Source: an uncultured Tropicimonas sp.
GTDB taxonomy: Bacteria > Pseudomonadota > Alphaproteobacteria > Rhodobacterales > Rhodobacteraceae
Length of the DNA stretch: 64,000 nt
Direction of reading: 5' to 3'
NCBI GenBank assembly: GCA_947497945.1
Contig: CANMIP010000005.1
Location: 157,844 to 221,843 of the forward strand
The notes beneath the pieces were generated by a model. The model was not told where the DNA came from. It made no database searches and was given only the letters and a program-made list of their open reading frames with translations. Below are positions 27,163 to 35,732 of the stretch, in pieces. A program made the translations under genes and the position numbers. Numbering within the stretch: the first letter of the stretch is position 1; each line of letters opens with the position of its first letter.

Positions 27163-28463
27163 GACCGCAGGAACTCCCGTCCGCCCGGTTTCCGGTGTTT
27201 CTTGGAAGCATCGCGCTCCTGGTTCTGGTTGTCGGCGTCGGCGGGTGGGCGGTGATGACGCGGATATCGGGGGCGATCGTTTCTGCCGGATTGGTCGAAG
27301 TCGATCAGAACAAGCAGGTTGTGCAGCATCTTGAGGGAGGAATTGTCGACCAGGTTCTGGTTGAGGAGGGCGACGAAGTGCAGGCTGGGCAACGGCTTGT
27401 CATTCTGGATTCCGCGTCGCTTCGAACGGAACTGGCGATTGTCGAGAGCCAGCTTCACGAGGTCGAGGCCCGTGTCTGGCGGCTGCGCGCAGAGCGGGAT
27501 TCCGACGAGCGGGTTCTTTTCCCGGCGGAACTTCTGGCCACTGCGGCAGCGCGGGACGAGGTCGCCGATCTCATCGATGGGCAGCGCCGTCTCTTCGACG
27601 CACGGCTTGGGTCGCTATTCAACGAATCCGAGCAACTGGCGCGGCGGAGCGACCAGATTGCCAGCCAGGTCGACGGAATCGACGCGCAGAGCCGCGCCTA
27701 CCGGGAGCAGCTTTCCCTGATCGACAGGGAGCTGGAAGATCAACAGAAACTGCTCGACAAGGGGTTGGCCCAGGCGTCACGCGTGCTCTCCCTGCAACGT
27801 GAGCGCGCGCAGCTTTCGGGCTCCCTCGGAGAGCTCGCGGCCTCCCGAGCGGAGGCGCTGGGACGGCAGACGGAGATCGACATCGAGATCCAGAAGCTGA
27901 CTTCAGCACGTCGGGAGGAAGCGATCATGGAACTGCGCGACCAGCAACATCAGTTGGTCGCATTGGTGGAGGAACGGCTCTCCCTTCACGAGCGATTGGC
28001 GAGACAGGACATCACCGCACCGACTTCGGGCATTGTCTATGGCATGTCCGTAAACACCCCACGTTCGGTGGTTCGGGCAGCGGAACCGGTCGCCTATATC
28101 GTTCCGCAAGACCGTCCGCTTGTCATTGCCGCGAGGGTCGAACCGATCCATGTCGACCAAGTCCATATCGGTCAGCCGGTCATTCTTCGCTTCCCGGTTT
28201 TCGACGGGCGCAATACGCCGGAGATGCAGGGACATGTCTCCAAGGTTTCCGCCGATGCCTTTACCGACGAGCGCACCGCGCTGACCTATTACCGCGCCGA
28301 GATCGCGCTGGAGGCGGGCGAGATCGAAACTCTGGGAACGGACAAGGAAATCCTTCCCGGCATGCCCGTTGAAGCCTATATCCGGACAGGTGAACGGACG
28401 CCGCTGGCCTATCTGCTCAAGCCGTTCACGGACTATTTCAACAAGGCCTTCCGCGAGAGCTGA
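27159..28463 (+). CDS. HlyD-family type I secretion periplasmic adaptor
   Basis: A 434-residue membrane-fusion protein that bridges the ABC transporter to an outer-membrane TolC channel. It has a short cytoplasmic N-terminus, one transmembrane segment (about 7-30), a lipoyl-like half-motif (VVQHLEGGIVDQVLVEEGDEVQAGQ), a long coiled coil (about 100-290), a second lipoyl half (ITAPTSGIVYGMSVNT) and a beta-barrel domain ending DKEILPGMPVEAYIRTGERTPL. It overlaps the ABC gene by 4 nt. No TolC gene is present in the window. Confidence 0.94.
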   Translation: MRPQELPSARFPVFLGSIALLVLVVGVGGWAVMTRISGAIVSAGLVEVDQNKQVVQHLEGGIVDQVLVEEGDEVQAGQRLVILDSASLRTELAIVESQLHEVEARVWRLRAERDSDERVLFPAELLATAAARDEVADLIDGQRRLFDARLGSLFNESEQLARRSDQIASQVDGIDAQSRAYREQLSLIDRELEDQQKLLDKGLAQASRVLSLQRERAQLSGSLGELAASRAEALGRQTEIDIEIQKLTSARREEAIMELRDQQHQLVALVEERLSLHERLARQDITAPTSGIVYGMSVNTPRSVVRAAEPVAYIVPQDRPLVIAARVEPIHVDQVHIGQPVILRFPVFDGRNTPEMQGHVSKVSADAFTDERTALTYYRAEIALEAGEIETLGTDKEILPGMPVEAYIRTGERTPLAYLLKPFTDYFNKAFRES

Positions 28464-28484
28464 GGTCGTCCAGAGGAGTTTGCC

Positions 28485-28949
28485 ATGTCCGGCACCATCG
28501 AAACCCGCCTCGCCGAGCTCGGCGTGACCCTGCCCGACGCGCCTGCGCCGGCAGCGAATTACGTGCCCTTTGTCCGGGTCGGGGATCTCGTCCATGTCTC
28601 TGGGCAGATCTGCTCTGGCCCGGATGGCCTGATTCTCGGAAAGCTGGGCGCGACCATGGATACCGATGCCGGAGCAGCGGCGGCGAAGAGTTGTGCCATT
28701 GCCCTGCTGGCCCAATGCAAGGCGGCTTGCGAGGGCGACCTTGACCGGTTGGTCCGCGTCGTCAAGCTCACGGGTTTCGTAAACTCGACAGCCGATTTCA
28801 CCGATCAGCCCAAGGTCATCAACGGTGCTTCCGATTTCCTTGTCGAGGCGCTTGGCGATGCCGGCCGCCACGCCCGTTCCGCCGTCTCCGCCGCAGCACT
28901 GCCCTTGGGCGTTGCGGTTGAGATCGAAGGCATCTTCCAGATCGGCTGA
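28485..28949 (+). CDS. RidA-family (YjgF/YER057c/UK114) protein
   Basis: A 154-residue chorismate-mutase-like-fold protein, likely a trimeric enamine/imine deaminase that protects PLP enzymes. It belongs to the longer YjgF subgroup (AELGVTLPDAPAPAANYVPFVRVGDLVHVSGQ). The conserved Arg is in GRHARSAVSAAALPLGVAVEIEGI. An agagg ribosome site precedes the ATG. It starts 21 bp after the HlyD stop and is followed 9 bp later by the phosphodiesterase, suggesting one transcript. Confidence 0.92.
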   Translation: MSGTIETRLAELGVTLPDAPAPAANYVPFVRVGDLVHVSGQICSGPDGLILGKLGATMDTDAGAAAAKSCAIALLAQCKAACEGDLDRLVRVVKLTGFVNSTADFTDQPKVINGASDFLVEALGDAGRHARSAVSAAALPLGVAVEIEGIFQIG

Positions 28950-28958
28950 GCAGACGCT

Positions 28959-29714
28959 GTGGTTTTGCATCCAGAGTTCCTGACCCGCCCGATCGCCCAC
29001 CGAGCCCTGCATGACCTGAACGCAGGACGACCCGAAAACTCACGCGCGGCTGTGAAGGCCGCCATTTCGCAAGGATTCGGAATCGAGATCGATCTTCAAC
29101 TCTCCTCTGATGGCAAGGCGATGGTCTTTCACGACTATGCCCTCGACCGGCTGACGAAGCAGGCAGGCGCGGTCCGACTTCGCGATGCCGACGAATTGGC
29201 GGATATCCCGCTGACGGGAAGTTCGGAAGGCATTCCGAGCTTTCCGGAAATCCTGAAACTGGTATCCGGCAAAGTGCCTCTCCTGGTCGAAATCAAGGAC
29301 CAGGACGGTGCGCTCGGTCCGAATGTCGGGGTGTTGGAGCGTGAAGTGGTCGCGGCGTCGCGAGGGTATGAGGGACCGATTGCCTTCATGTCCTTCAACC
29401 CGCACTCAATGATTGCGCTGCGTGCATTGGCGCCGGAAGTGCCGCGCGGCCTCACGACATGCAGTTTCCCCGCGCAGAACTGGCCGACCGTCCCCGCGGC
29501 GACCCGCGAGCGGTTGGCGGAGATCCCCGATCTTGCGGAGGCCGGCGCCTGTTTCATCAGTCACGATGTGCGGGATCTGGCGTCCCCGCGTGTGGCCGAA
29601 GTCAAAGCGAGCGGGCTGAGTGTCCTGTGTTGGACGATTCGATCCGCCGAGATGGAGGCCACAGCGCGCAAGATTGCCGACAATGTGACGTTCGAGGGGT
29701 ATGCGCCCGCTTGA
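28959..29714 (+). CDS. Glycerophosphodiester phosphodiesterase
   Basis: A 251-residue TIM-barrel enzyme without a signal peptide that hydrolyses glycerophosphodiesters to glycerol 3-phosphate and an alcohol. Catalytic residues are seen in IAHRALHDLNAGRPENS (His and Glu) and in GFGIEIDLQLSSDGKAMVFHDYALDRLT (Glu, Asp and second His), plus VPLLVEIKDQ. The predicted start is GTG; no better ATG is in frame. It is located in a ridA-GDPD-acyltransferase-phhB cluster. Confidence 0.92.
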   Translation: MVLHPEFLTRPIAHRALHDLNAGRPENSRAAVKAAISQGFGIEIDLQLSSDGKAMVFHDYALDRLTKQAGAVRLRDADELADIPLTGSSEGIPSFPEILKLVSGKVPLLVEIKDQDGALGPNVGVLEREVVAASRGYEGPIAFMSFNPHSMIALRALAPEVPRGLTTCSFPAQNWPTVPAATRERLAEIPDLAEAGACFISHDVRDLASPRVAEVKASGLSVLCWTIRSAEMEATARKIADNVTFEGYAPA

Positions 29715-29765
29715 TCCCGGCGGGCAGAGGGTCAAGTCTGAGGGGAACTCACAGAGCAGGGCCTC

Positions 29766-30950
29766 ATGACCGACACCGCCATCGATATTCGGCTTCTGCC
29801 AAGCATCGGAGCCATTCCGGCAGCCGAGTGGGACAGTTGTGCCTGCCCGGAAGCCGCAGACGGGTTTCGACCTGTCGATCCGTTCACGACGCACCGTTTC
29901 CTCCAGGCGCTCGAGGCAAGCGGGTCGGTCGGGCCGGGCAGCGGCTGGCAGCCTTCCTATCTGGTTGCAGAGAAGGATGGCGAGCTTGTTGCCTGCGCGC
30001 CGCTCTTTGCCAAGAGCCACAGCCAGGGCGAATATGTCTTCGATCACTCCTGGGCGCATGCCTATGAGAATGCCGGCGGGGCATATTATCCCAAGCTTCA
30101 GATGGCCGTGCCTTTCACGCCCGTCTCGGGGAAACGCTTCCTGGTGAAACCGGACTGGGACGCGATCGGAATGTCGGCTCTGGTCCAGGGGGCAATTCAG
30201 CTCGCGGCGAATAACGAGCTTTCCTCGCTTCATGTCACCTTCTGCACCGAGGCCGAGGCCGCAGCTGGGCGGCAGATGGGATTAATGCATCGCGTGCATC
30301 AGCAATTTCACTGGGAAAACGCCGGATATGAGGGTTTCGAGGGTTTTCTCGCCGCGCTATCCTCGCGCAAACGCAAGAATATCCGCAAGGAACGACGGGT
30401 CGCGCAGGGATTTGGCGGTCGGATACGGGCGCTGACAGGCGATGAGATTGAACCGCATCATTGGGATGATTTCTGGCGCTTCTATCAGGACACCGGCAGC
30501 CGGAAATGGGGGAGCCCCTATCTCTCCCGGAGCTCTTTCGACATCTTGCACGAGACGATGCGCGACGATGTCCTGCTCGTTCTGGCCGAGCGCGACGGGC
30601 GCAACATCGCGGGAGCACTGAACTTCATCGGTCGGGAGACGCTCTATGGCCGGTACTGGGGTGCGCTCGAACATCATGCCTGCCTGCATTTCGAACTCTG
30701 CTACTATCAGGCCATCGATTACGCGATTGCCCATGGGTTGAAAGCGGTCGAGGCCGGGGCGCAGGGCGAGCACAAGCTGGCGCGGGGCTACCTGCCGGTG
30801 ACGACGCATTCGCTGCACTGGGTGGCCGATCGAGGCTTTGCGCGGGCGATTGCGGAGTTTTTGGAGGCAGAGGCACGGGCCGTGGATGAGGAGAATGAAA
30901 TCCTGACCAGCTACGGCCCCTTTCGACGCAAAGAGGAGGAACATGATTGA
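29766..30950 (+). CDS. FemAB-like GNAT N-acyltransferase (PF04339 type)
   Basis: A 394-residue protein of the peptidogalycan biosynthesis/recognition family, a double-GNAT fold related to FemAB. Visible signatures include NPFTTHRFL-like PFTTHRFLQALE near the N-terminus, FDHSWAHAYENAGGAYYPKLQMAVPFTPVSG, LSSRKRKNIRKERR, FYQDTGSRKWGSPYLSRSSF, and EAGAQGEHKLARGYLPVTTHSLHW near the C-terminus. The substrate is unknown. It overlaps the next gene's TTG start by 4 nt, so phhB is probably translated by coupling. Confidence 0.88.
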   Translation: MTDTAIDIRLLPSIGAIPAAEWDSCACPEAADGFRPVDPFTTHRFLQALEASGSVGPGSGWQPSYLVAEKDGELVACAPLFAKSHSQGEYVFDHSWAHAYENAGGAYYPKLQMAVPFTPVSGKRFLVKPDWDAIGMSALVQGAIQLAANNELSSLHVTFCTEAEAAAGRQMGLMHRVHQQFHWENAGYEGFEGFLAALSSRKRKNIRKERRVAQGFGGRIRALTGDEIEPHHWDDFWRFYQDTGSRKWGSPYLSRSSFDILHETMRDDVLLVLAERDGRNIAGALNFIGRETLYGRYWGALEHHACLHFELCYYQAIDYAIAHGLKAVEAGAQGEHKLARGYLPVTTHSLHWVADRGFARAIAEFLEAEARAVDEENEILTSYGPFRRKEEEHD

Positions 30951-31234
30951 CCCATTCCGGACCTGATCCCGACGCGGTGGACGCGCTCCTGGCGCAAGGC
31001 TGGGCTTTGGACGCCGAAGGCACGGCGCTGTCAAAGCAGTTCCAGTTTCGCGATTTTGTCGAGGCCTTCGGCTGGATGACGCGTGTCGCCTTGAAAGCCG
31101 AAACCATGAACCATCACCCCGAATGGGAGAATATCTATCGGACCGTTCGGGTCCGGCTGACGACGCATGACATGGGCGGTCTGAGCGCGCGCGACGTGAC
31201 TTTGGCCTCCGTGATGGACCGCGAAGCCGGCTGA
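30947..31234 (+). CDS. phhB: Pterin-4a-carbinolamine dehydratase
   Basis: A 95-residue 4a-hydroxytetrahydrobiopterin dehydratase. The catalytic motif MNHHPEWENIYRTVRVRLTTHDMGGLSARD contains the paired histidines, a later His and an Asp. The start is TTG, deduced because the nearby ATG at 30943 is in another frame and closes after 7 codons, while a gaggagg site lies 7-8 nt before the TTG. No phenylalanine hydroxylase gene is nearby, so its physiological partner is unclear. Confidence 0.93.
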   Translation: MTHSGPDPDAVDALLAQGWALDAEGTALSKQFQFRDFVEAFGWMTRVALKAETMNHHPEWENIYRTVRVRLTTHDMGGLSARDVTLASVMDREAG

Positions 31235-31339
31235 AATCTCGCGGCTTGGCCGTTGCCTGTGGAACGGGTCGGTGCGAGCGATTGCATTCGCCGCCGCCGG
31301 CTGTAGGGTCTGCGGCGCAGGCTCCACAGGAGGACAAGA

Positions 31340-32551
31340 ATGCCGGGAATCGTGATCGTCGGCGCCGGACAGGCCGGGGCGTCTCTGGCCGCCAAGCTGC
31401 GGGCGTCTGGCTATTTGGGCAAGGTAACGCTGATCGGCGAAGAGCATGTGCCGCCCTATCAGCGTCCGCCTCTTTCCAAGGCCTACCTTCTTGGGGAGAT
31501 GGCGCAGGAGCGGCTCTTCCTGCGGCCCGAGAGCTTCTATGCCGAGCATGACATCACCTTGAAGACCGATTGTCGGGTCGACGCAATCGACACGGCGGGT
31601 CGCACAATTGTGCTGGGGACGGACGTGCTGGAATATGAAGAGCTTGCACTTGTGACCGGGGCGGTTGCGCGACGCATGCCGCCGGCGATTGGCGGGTTGC
31701 TGGACGGGGTCCACGTGGTGCGCGGGCTGCATCACATCGACCGGCTTGCGCCGGAGATGGGGGCGGGCAGACGCGTGTTGATCGTCGGCGGCGGCTATAT
31801 CGGGCTGGAAGCGGCGGCGGTGGCCAGCAAACTGGGGCTTGAGGTGACACTGGTCGAGATGGCGGAACGGATCCTGCAGCGTGTCGCCGCGAAGGAGACC
31901 TCGGACTTTTTCCGGGCGCTGCACAAGGCGCATGGGGTTGACCTGCGCGAGGGTGTCGGGCTGGAGCGATTGACCGGCGAAGGGCGTGTCTCGGGGGCGG
32001 TGCTGACAGATGGAACGGAGCTGGCGGTCGACCTGGTGATTGTCGGTGTGGGCGTGACACCCGCGATCGAGTTGGCCGAAGCGGCCGGTCTGGTTATCGA
32101 GAACGGAATTGCGGTGGACGCGCAGGGGCGGACATCGGATCCGCATATCTGGTCGGCGGGCGATTGCGCCTCCTTCCCTCGGCGCGGTGAACGGATCCGG
32201 CTCGAAAGCGTGCAGAATGCAATCGACCAGGCCGAGCTAGTGGCGTCGAACATGCTGGGGGCCGGCGTCGAATATGACCCGAAGATCTGGTTCTGGTCGG
32301 ATCAATACGATGTGAAGCTCCAGATTGCCGGGTTGAACACGGGCTATGACCGGGTGGTCGTGCGGCGTGGCGAGAAGGAGGGTGCGATGTCGCATTGGTA
32401 TTTCGCGGGGGAGCGGCTGCTGGCGGTCGACGCGATGAACGAGCCGCGGGCCTACATGGTCGGCAAACGCTTGATCGATGCGGGCAAGAGCGCCGATCCG
32501 GCGGTGCTGGCCGACCCGACGAGCGACCTCAAGGCACTGATGCGCGCATGA
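31340..32551 (+). CDS. FAD-dependent ferredoxin reductase-like oxidoreductase
   Basis: A 403-residue flavoprotein of the rhodocoxin/putidaredoxin reductase family. It has an N-terminal FAD dinucleotide fold (GIVIVGAGQAGASLAAKLR), PPYQRPPLSKAYL, a central NAD(P)H fold (VLIVGGGYIGLEAAAVASKLG), and the FAD-binding DPHIWSAGDCASF. It would pass electrons from NAD(P)H to a small iron-sulfur protein serving, for example, a P450 or Rieske oxygenase. No such partner is adjacent; the next gene, rsmD, overlaps its stop. Confidence 0.92.
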   Translation: MPGIVIVGAGQAGASLAAKLRASGYLGKVTLIGEEHVPPYQRPPLSKAYLLGEMAQERLFLRPESFYAEHDITLKTDCRVDAIDTAGRTIVLGTDVLEYEELALVTGAVARRMPPAIGGLLDGVHVVRGLHHIDRLAPEMGAGRRVLIVGGGYIGLEAAAVASKLGLEVTLVEMAERILQRVAAKETSDFFRALHKAHGVDLREGVGLERLTGEGRVSGAVLTDGTELAVDLVIVGVGVTPAIELAEAAGLVIENGIAVDAQGRTSDPHIWSAGDCASFPRRGERIRLESVQNAIDQAELVASNMLGAGVEYDPKIWFWSDQYDVKLQIAGLNTGYDRVVVRRGEKEGAMSHWYFAGERLLAVDAMNEPRAYMVGKRLIDAGKSADPAVLADPTSDLKALMRA

Positions 32552-33111
32552 GGATCATTGGCGGGACACATAAGGGGTTGGCGCTGGCATCGGTCGGCAA
32601 GGGGGATGTGGCGGCGCATCTGCGGCCGACCTCGGATCGGGTGCGCGAGAGCCTGTTTAACCTGTTGGCACATGCGCATGGCGATCCGGTCGAGGGCGCG
32701 CGGGTGCTGGACCTTTTTGCCGGCACCGGGGCACTCGGGCTGGAAGCGCTGTCACGCGGGGCCGCGCAGGTGACCTTTATCGACGATGGCGCCAAGGGGC
32801 GGGCGCTCTGCCGTGAGAATATCGAGAAGATGCGTGCCTATGGCACGACCAAGCTCTTTCGGCGCGATGCGATGCGGATGGGGATCAATCGCGGCGCAGG
32901 GTTCGATCTCGTCTTTCTCGATCCGCCCTATGGCAAAGGAATGGGCGAACGGGCGATTGCGTCCTGTGTCGAAGGCGGCTGGTTCGCGCCGGAAGCTGTG
33001 ATCGTCTGGGAGGAGAACAGGCCGCAGGTTCCGCCGGAGGGGTTCACGCTGCTGGATCGCCGGGAATATGGCGACACACATATCACCATCCTGCAGGCTC
33101 CGGGCGGTTAG
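32548..33111 (+). CDS. rsmD: 16S rRNA (guanine966-N2)-methyltransferase
   Basis: A 187-residue SAM-dependent methyltransferase that modifies G966 of 16S rRNA. The MRIIGGTHKG opening is family-typical. LRPTSDRVRESLFNLL, the SAM motif VLDLFAGTGALGLEALSRG and the catalytic LDPPYGKG (NPPY-type) follow. The ATG overlaps the preceding stop (ATGA), so expression is coupled to the flavoprotein gene. Confidence 0.96.
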   Translation: MRIIGGTHKGLALASVGKGDVAAHLRPTSDRVRESLFNLLAHAHGDPVEGARVLDLFAGTGALGLEALSRGAAQVTFIDDGAKGRALCRENIEKMRAYGTTKLFRRDAMRMGINRGAGFDLVFLDPPYGKGMGERAIASCVEGGWFAPEAVIVWEENRPQVPPEGFTLLDRREYGDTHITILQAPGG

Positions 33112-33200
33112 ACAGGCGGCGGCGCGTTCCGCGCCATTTCCTTTGCCTCGCGCCCCCTTGGGCGCTCAGGCGGGCGCGTGTTGCGCTGGCGTGGGGGAAA

Positions 33201-33231
33201 CGGAAAACGGCGCCCTTGAAGGACGCCGTTT
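33201..33231 (-). terminator. Terminator of the orphan dctP gene, possibly bidirectional
   Basis: A perfect outer stem aaacggcg / cgccgttt (33205-33231) with a further inner cctt/aagg pairing. On the minus strand it is followed by tccgtttcc after tttt, so it suits the minus-strand dctP gene ending 25 bp away. It lies about 94 bp after rsmD and could also serve that gene. Confidence 0.75.
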
Positions 33232-33255
33232 CAGTATCATCAGAATCGGGCGTGC

Positions 33256-34287
33256 TTACTGCATGGACTCTTGAACCATCGCACGGACATCGTTGACGAG
33301 CGTCGCGCCATCAAGGCCGCGCTTGGTCACGTCGGTCGTCCAGTCGGTCACGACCTCCTCGCCGAGCGCCTTGATCCGAGCGGTTTCTTCCATGCTCAGT
33401 TCGGCAAGCTCGTTGCCGTCATCGACCATGACCTGGCGGCCGACCGCGTCGCCGGTGTCATGCGCCTTGCCGGCCCAGGCCGAGGCCATCAGGCCGGAAT
33501 TGGCGTCGATCACCGCCTTGAGGTCGTCCGGCAGGCTCTCATATTTGTCCTTGTTCATCGCCCAGATGAAGAAGAGGTTGTAGAGCGCCTTGTTGCCGGC
33601 CACATCGGTGTGGCTGTCGGTCAGCTCGTTGAGCTTGAGCGAGGGCGACATCTCCCAGGTGATCACGCCGCCATCGAGCACGCCCTTGGCCAGTGCCTCG
33701 GGGAAAGCGGGGACCGGCATGCCAACCGGGTTGGCGCCGAGCTTTTCGAGCAGCATCGTGGCCGGGCGCGAGGGGCCGCGCAGGCGAAGCCCGTCGAAAT
33801 CCTCGAGCTTGCCGATGGCGGCGCCCTTCTTGTGGACGATGCCGGGGCCGTGCATATGCGCGGCGATCAGATGAACGTCGGCGAAATCGTCCATCAGGTG
33901 TTTCTGGGTGAAGTTCCACGCGGCAATCGAGCTCTGCTCGCCCGATTTCGGCATCATGAAGGGCAGTTCCAGCGCCTCGGCCTCGGGGAATCGGCCGGGC
34001 TGGTAGCCCGGGATCACCCATCCGCCATCGATCACGCCATCGCGGATCATGTCATACTGGCTCTGCGCCTTCCCGCCGAGCGCCATGGTCGGGTAGAGCT
34101 CGACCTTGATGCGGCCGCCGGATTGCTCCTCGATTGCTTCCGCCCAGGGCGCCATGAAATAGGTCGGGTTGGCCGATTTCGGCGAAACGAAGTGCTGGAA
34201 GCGCAGCGTCACCTCCTGTGCCGAAGCGATACTGGCCGTTGTGGCGAGAGTCGCGGCGAGGGCGAAGCTGCGAAGGGTGATGGGCAC
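33256..34287 (-). CDS. TRAP transporter substrate-binding protein (DctP family), orphan
   Basis: A 343-residue periplasmic binding protein with a signal peptide (MPITLRSFALAATLATTASIASA). The mature start EVTLRFQHFVSPKSANPTYFMAPWAEAIEEQSGGRIKVELYP is typical of DctP. The family Arg that salt-bridges the ligand carboxylate is likely in FDGLRLRGPSRP. Ligands are usually organic acids. No dctQ or dctM gene is next to it, so it either uses a remote permease or lost its partners. The transcript ends in a hairpin with a T-tract. Confidence 0.9.
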   Translation of the reverse strand: MPITLRSFALAATLATTASIASAQEVTLRFQHFVSPKSANPTYFMAPWAEAIEEQSGGRIKVELYPTMALGGKAQSQYDMIRDGVIDGGWVIPGYQPGRFPEAEALELPFMMPKSGEQSSIAAWNFTQKHLMDDFADVHLIAAHMHGPGIVHKKGAAIGKLEDFDGLRLRGPSRPATMLLEKLGANPVGMPVPAFPEALAKGVLDGGVITWEMSPSLKLNELTDSHTDVAGNKALYNLFFIWAMNKDKYESLPDDLKAVIDANSGLMASAWAGKAHDTGDAVGRQVMVDDGNELAELSMEETARIKALGEEVVTDWTTDVTKRGLDGATLVNDVRAMVQESMQ

Positions 34288-34436
34288 GAGACAAGTCTCC
34301 TGTCGTGTTTTTCATCCAAGACGCCGCCGACGGCAGGCGTCGGGCGTGTTTACGAAACGGAAGCGCCTGCGACAACAGGCAGCGTGCCCGACAAAACAGC
34401 AGGTCACGCGAGGGTGAGGGACAGGTGTGCGCGGTT

Positions 34437-34453
34437 CGGAAACCGGGTTTCCG
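34437..34453 (-). terminator. Palindromic hairpin downstream of map
   Basis: A perfect 7-bp inverted repeat (cggaaac / gtttccg) with a 3-nt loop lies 7 bp past the map stop on the minus strand. There is no T-run, so a terminator role is only suggested. Confidence 0.4.
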
Positions 34454-34460
34454 ATACGGG

Positions 34461-35309
34461 TCAGCTCCAGGTCGGGTGAAACTTGCCTGCCGGAGACAGG
34501 GTGAAGATCTCGAATCCATCCGCCGTGACGCCGATGGAATGCTCGAACTGGGCCGAGAGGGATTTATCGCGTGTCACTGCGGTCCAGTCATCGGAGAGCA
34601 CCTTGGTCTCGGGGCGGCCAAGATTGACCATCGGTTCAATGGTGAAGATCATGCCCTCTTCGAGGGTCGGGCCGGTTCCGGGGCGGCCGTAATGCAGCAC
34701 GTTGGGAGGGGCGTGGAAGACGCGCCCGAGCCCGTGGCCGCAGAAATCACGGACAACGGACATGCGATGCGCCTCGACATAGCTCTGAATCGCGTGGCCG
34801 ATATCGCCGAACGTGTTGCCGGGCTTGACCGCTTCGATGCCCTTGAACAGCGCGTCATGCGTGACCTGGATCAGGCGCTCGGACTTGCGAGGCAGCTTGC
34901 CGGCGACATACATCCGCGATGTGTCGCCGAACCAGCCATCGACGATGACCGTCACGTCGATATTCAGGATATCGCCGTCATGCAGTTTCTTGTCGCCGGG
35001 GATGCCGTGGCAGACGACATGGTTCACCGAGATGCAGGTCGCATGCTGGTAGCCCTTGTAGCCGATCGTTGCCGAGGTCGCCCCGGCATCGATCACCATC
35101 TGCTCGACGGCCTTGTCGATCACGGCCGTCGTCTGGCCAGGGATAACGAGCTCGGCCACGCGGTCGAGAATATCGGCAGCCAGCTTTCCGGCCGCGTGCA
35201 TGCCGGGGAAATCGGCCTGATCGTAGAGCCGGATACCGTCTTTTGTCAGCCGTGCGCGGGAATCGTCCACGTGAACCTCTATCATGGTCGTGTCGGTCGG
35301 ACGGAACAT
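34461..35309 (-). CDS. map: Methionine aminopeptidase type I
   Basis: A 282-residue metalloenzyme that removes the initiator methionine from nascent proteins. Metal ligands are recognisable: Asp in ILNIDVTVIVDGWFGDTSRM (two Asp), His in CGHGLGRVFH, Glu in MIFTIEPM and Glu in AQFEHSIGV. The substrate-positioning His lies in HVVCHGIPGDKKL. The N-terminal extension typical of SH3-binding eukaryotic forms is absent. The ATG at 35309 or the ATG 8 codons later may be used; neither has a strong ribosome site. Confidence 0.95.
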   Translation of the reverse strand: MFRPTDTTMIEVHVDDSRARLTKDGIRLYDQADFPGMHAAGKLAADILDRVAELVIPGQTTAVIDKAVEQMVIDAGATSATIGYKGYQHATCISVNHVVCHGIPGDKKLHDGDILNIDVTVIVDGWFGDTSRMYVAGKLPRKSERLIQVTHDALFKGIEAVKPGNTFGDIGHAIQSYVEAHRMSVVRDFCGHGLGRVFHAPPNVLHYGRPGTGPTLEEGMIFTIEPMVNLGRPETKVLSDDWTAVTRDKSLSAQFEHSIGVTADGFEIFTLSPAGKFHPTWS

Positions 35310-35426
35310 AGGGGTGTCCTACGGAAAATGCCAGATCGTGGAGCAACCTGGCGAAGCATCACGAAAGTCACATAAATCGGGTGTAGCAAGGCAGCCTGAA
35401 TCGCGCGCAAGACGGTGGAGAGCGGT

Positions 35427-35696
35427 ATGAAACGCCTGGCTATTCTGATCCTGATGATGACTCTCCTGCCTGCCTGGTCCGGAGACGCGCCTTCGGGCAA
35501 GGATCTCTACCTGGACAATTGCGTGGATTGCCATGGCGACGATGCCGAGGGCGACGACCAGGCGTCGCCCGATATTCGTGGCGCGACCCGGACACAGCTC
35601 GACCGTGCCCTGCCGGGATTTGACCAGATGCCGGAATTCGAATTCACCGAAGCCGAGATCGTCGCCGTGCAGGGCTATCTCGAGGCGTTGGAGTAG
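35427..35696 (+). CDS. Small class I cytochrome c
   Basis: An 89-residue periplasmic cytochrome with a signal peptide (about residues 1-22, MKRLAILILMMTLLPAWSG) and a single heme site CVDCH at residues 32-36. A candidate axial Met is in GFDQMPEFEF near residue 69. ggag precedes the ATG by 6 nt, and this start gives a clean signal peptide. It converges with the di-CxxCH/PhoX-like operon, 36 bp apart, and may exchange electrons with that product; this is inferred. Confidence 0.9.
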   Translation: MKRLAILILMMTLLPAWSGDAPSGKDLYLDNCVDCHGDDAEGDDQASPDIRGATRTQLDRALPGFDQMPEFEFTEAEIVAVQGYLEALE

Positions 35697-35732
35697 ACGG
35701 CGCCGAACCCTGAGCGGTCCGGCGCCTGGCGT

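Noticed and set aside
30943..30966. ATG as the start of phhB
   Set aside because: That frame closes after 7 codons; the phhB frame begins with TTG.
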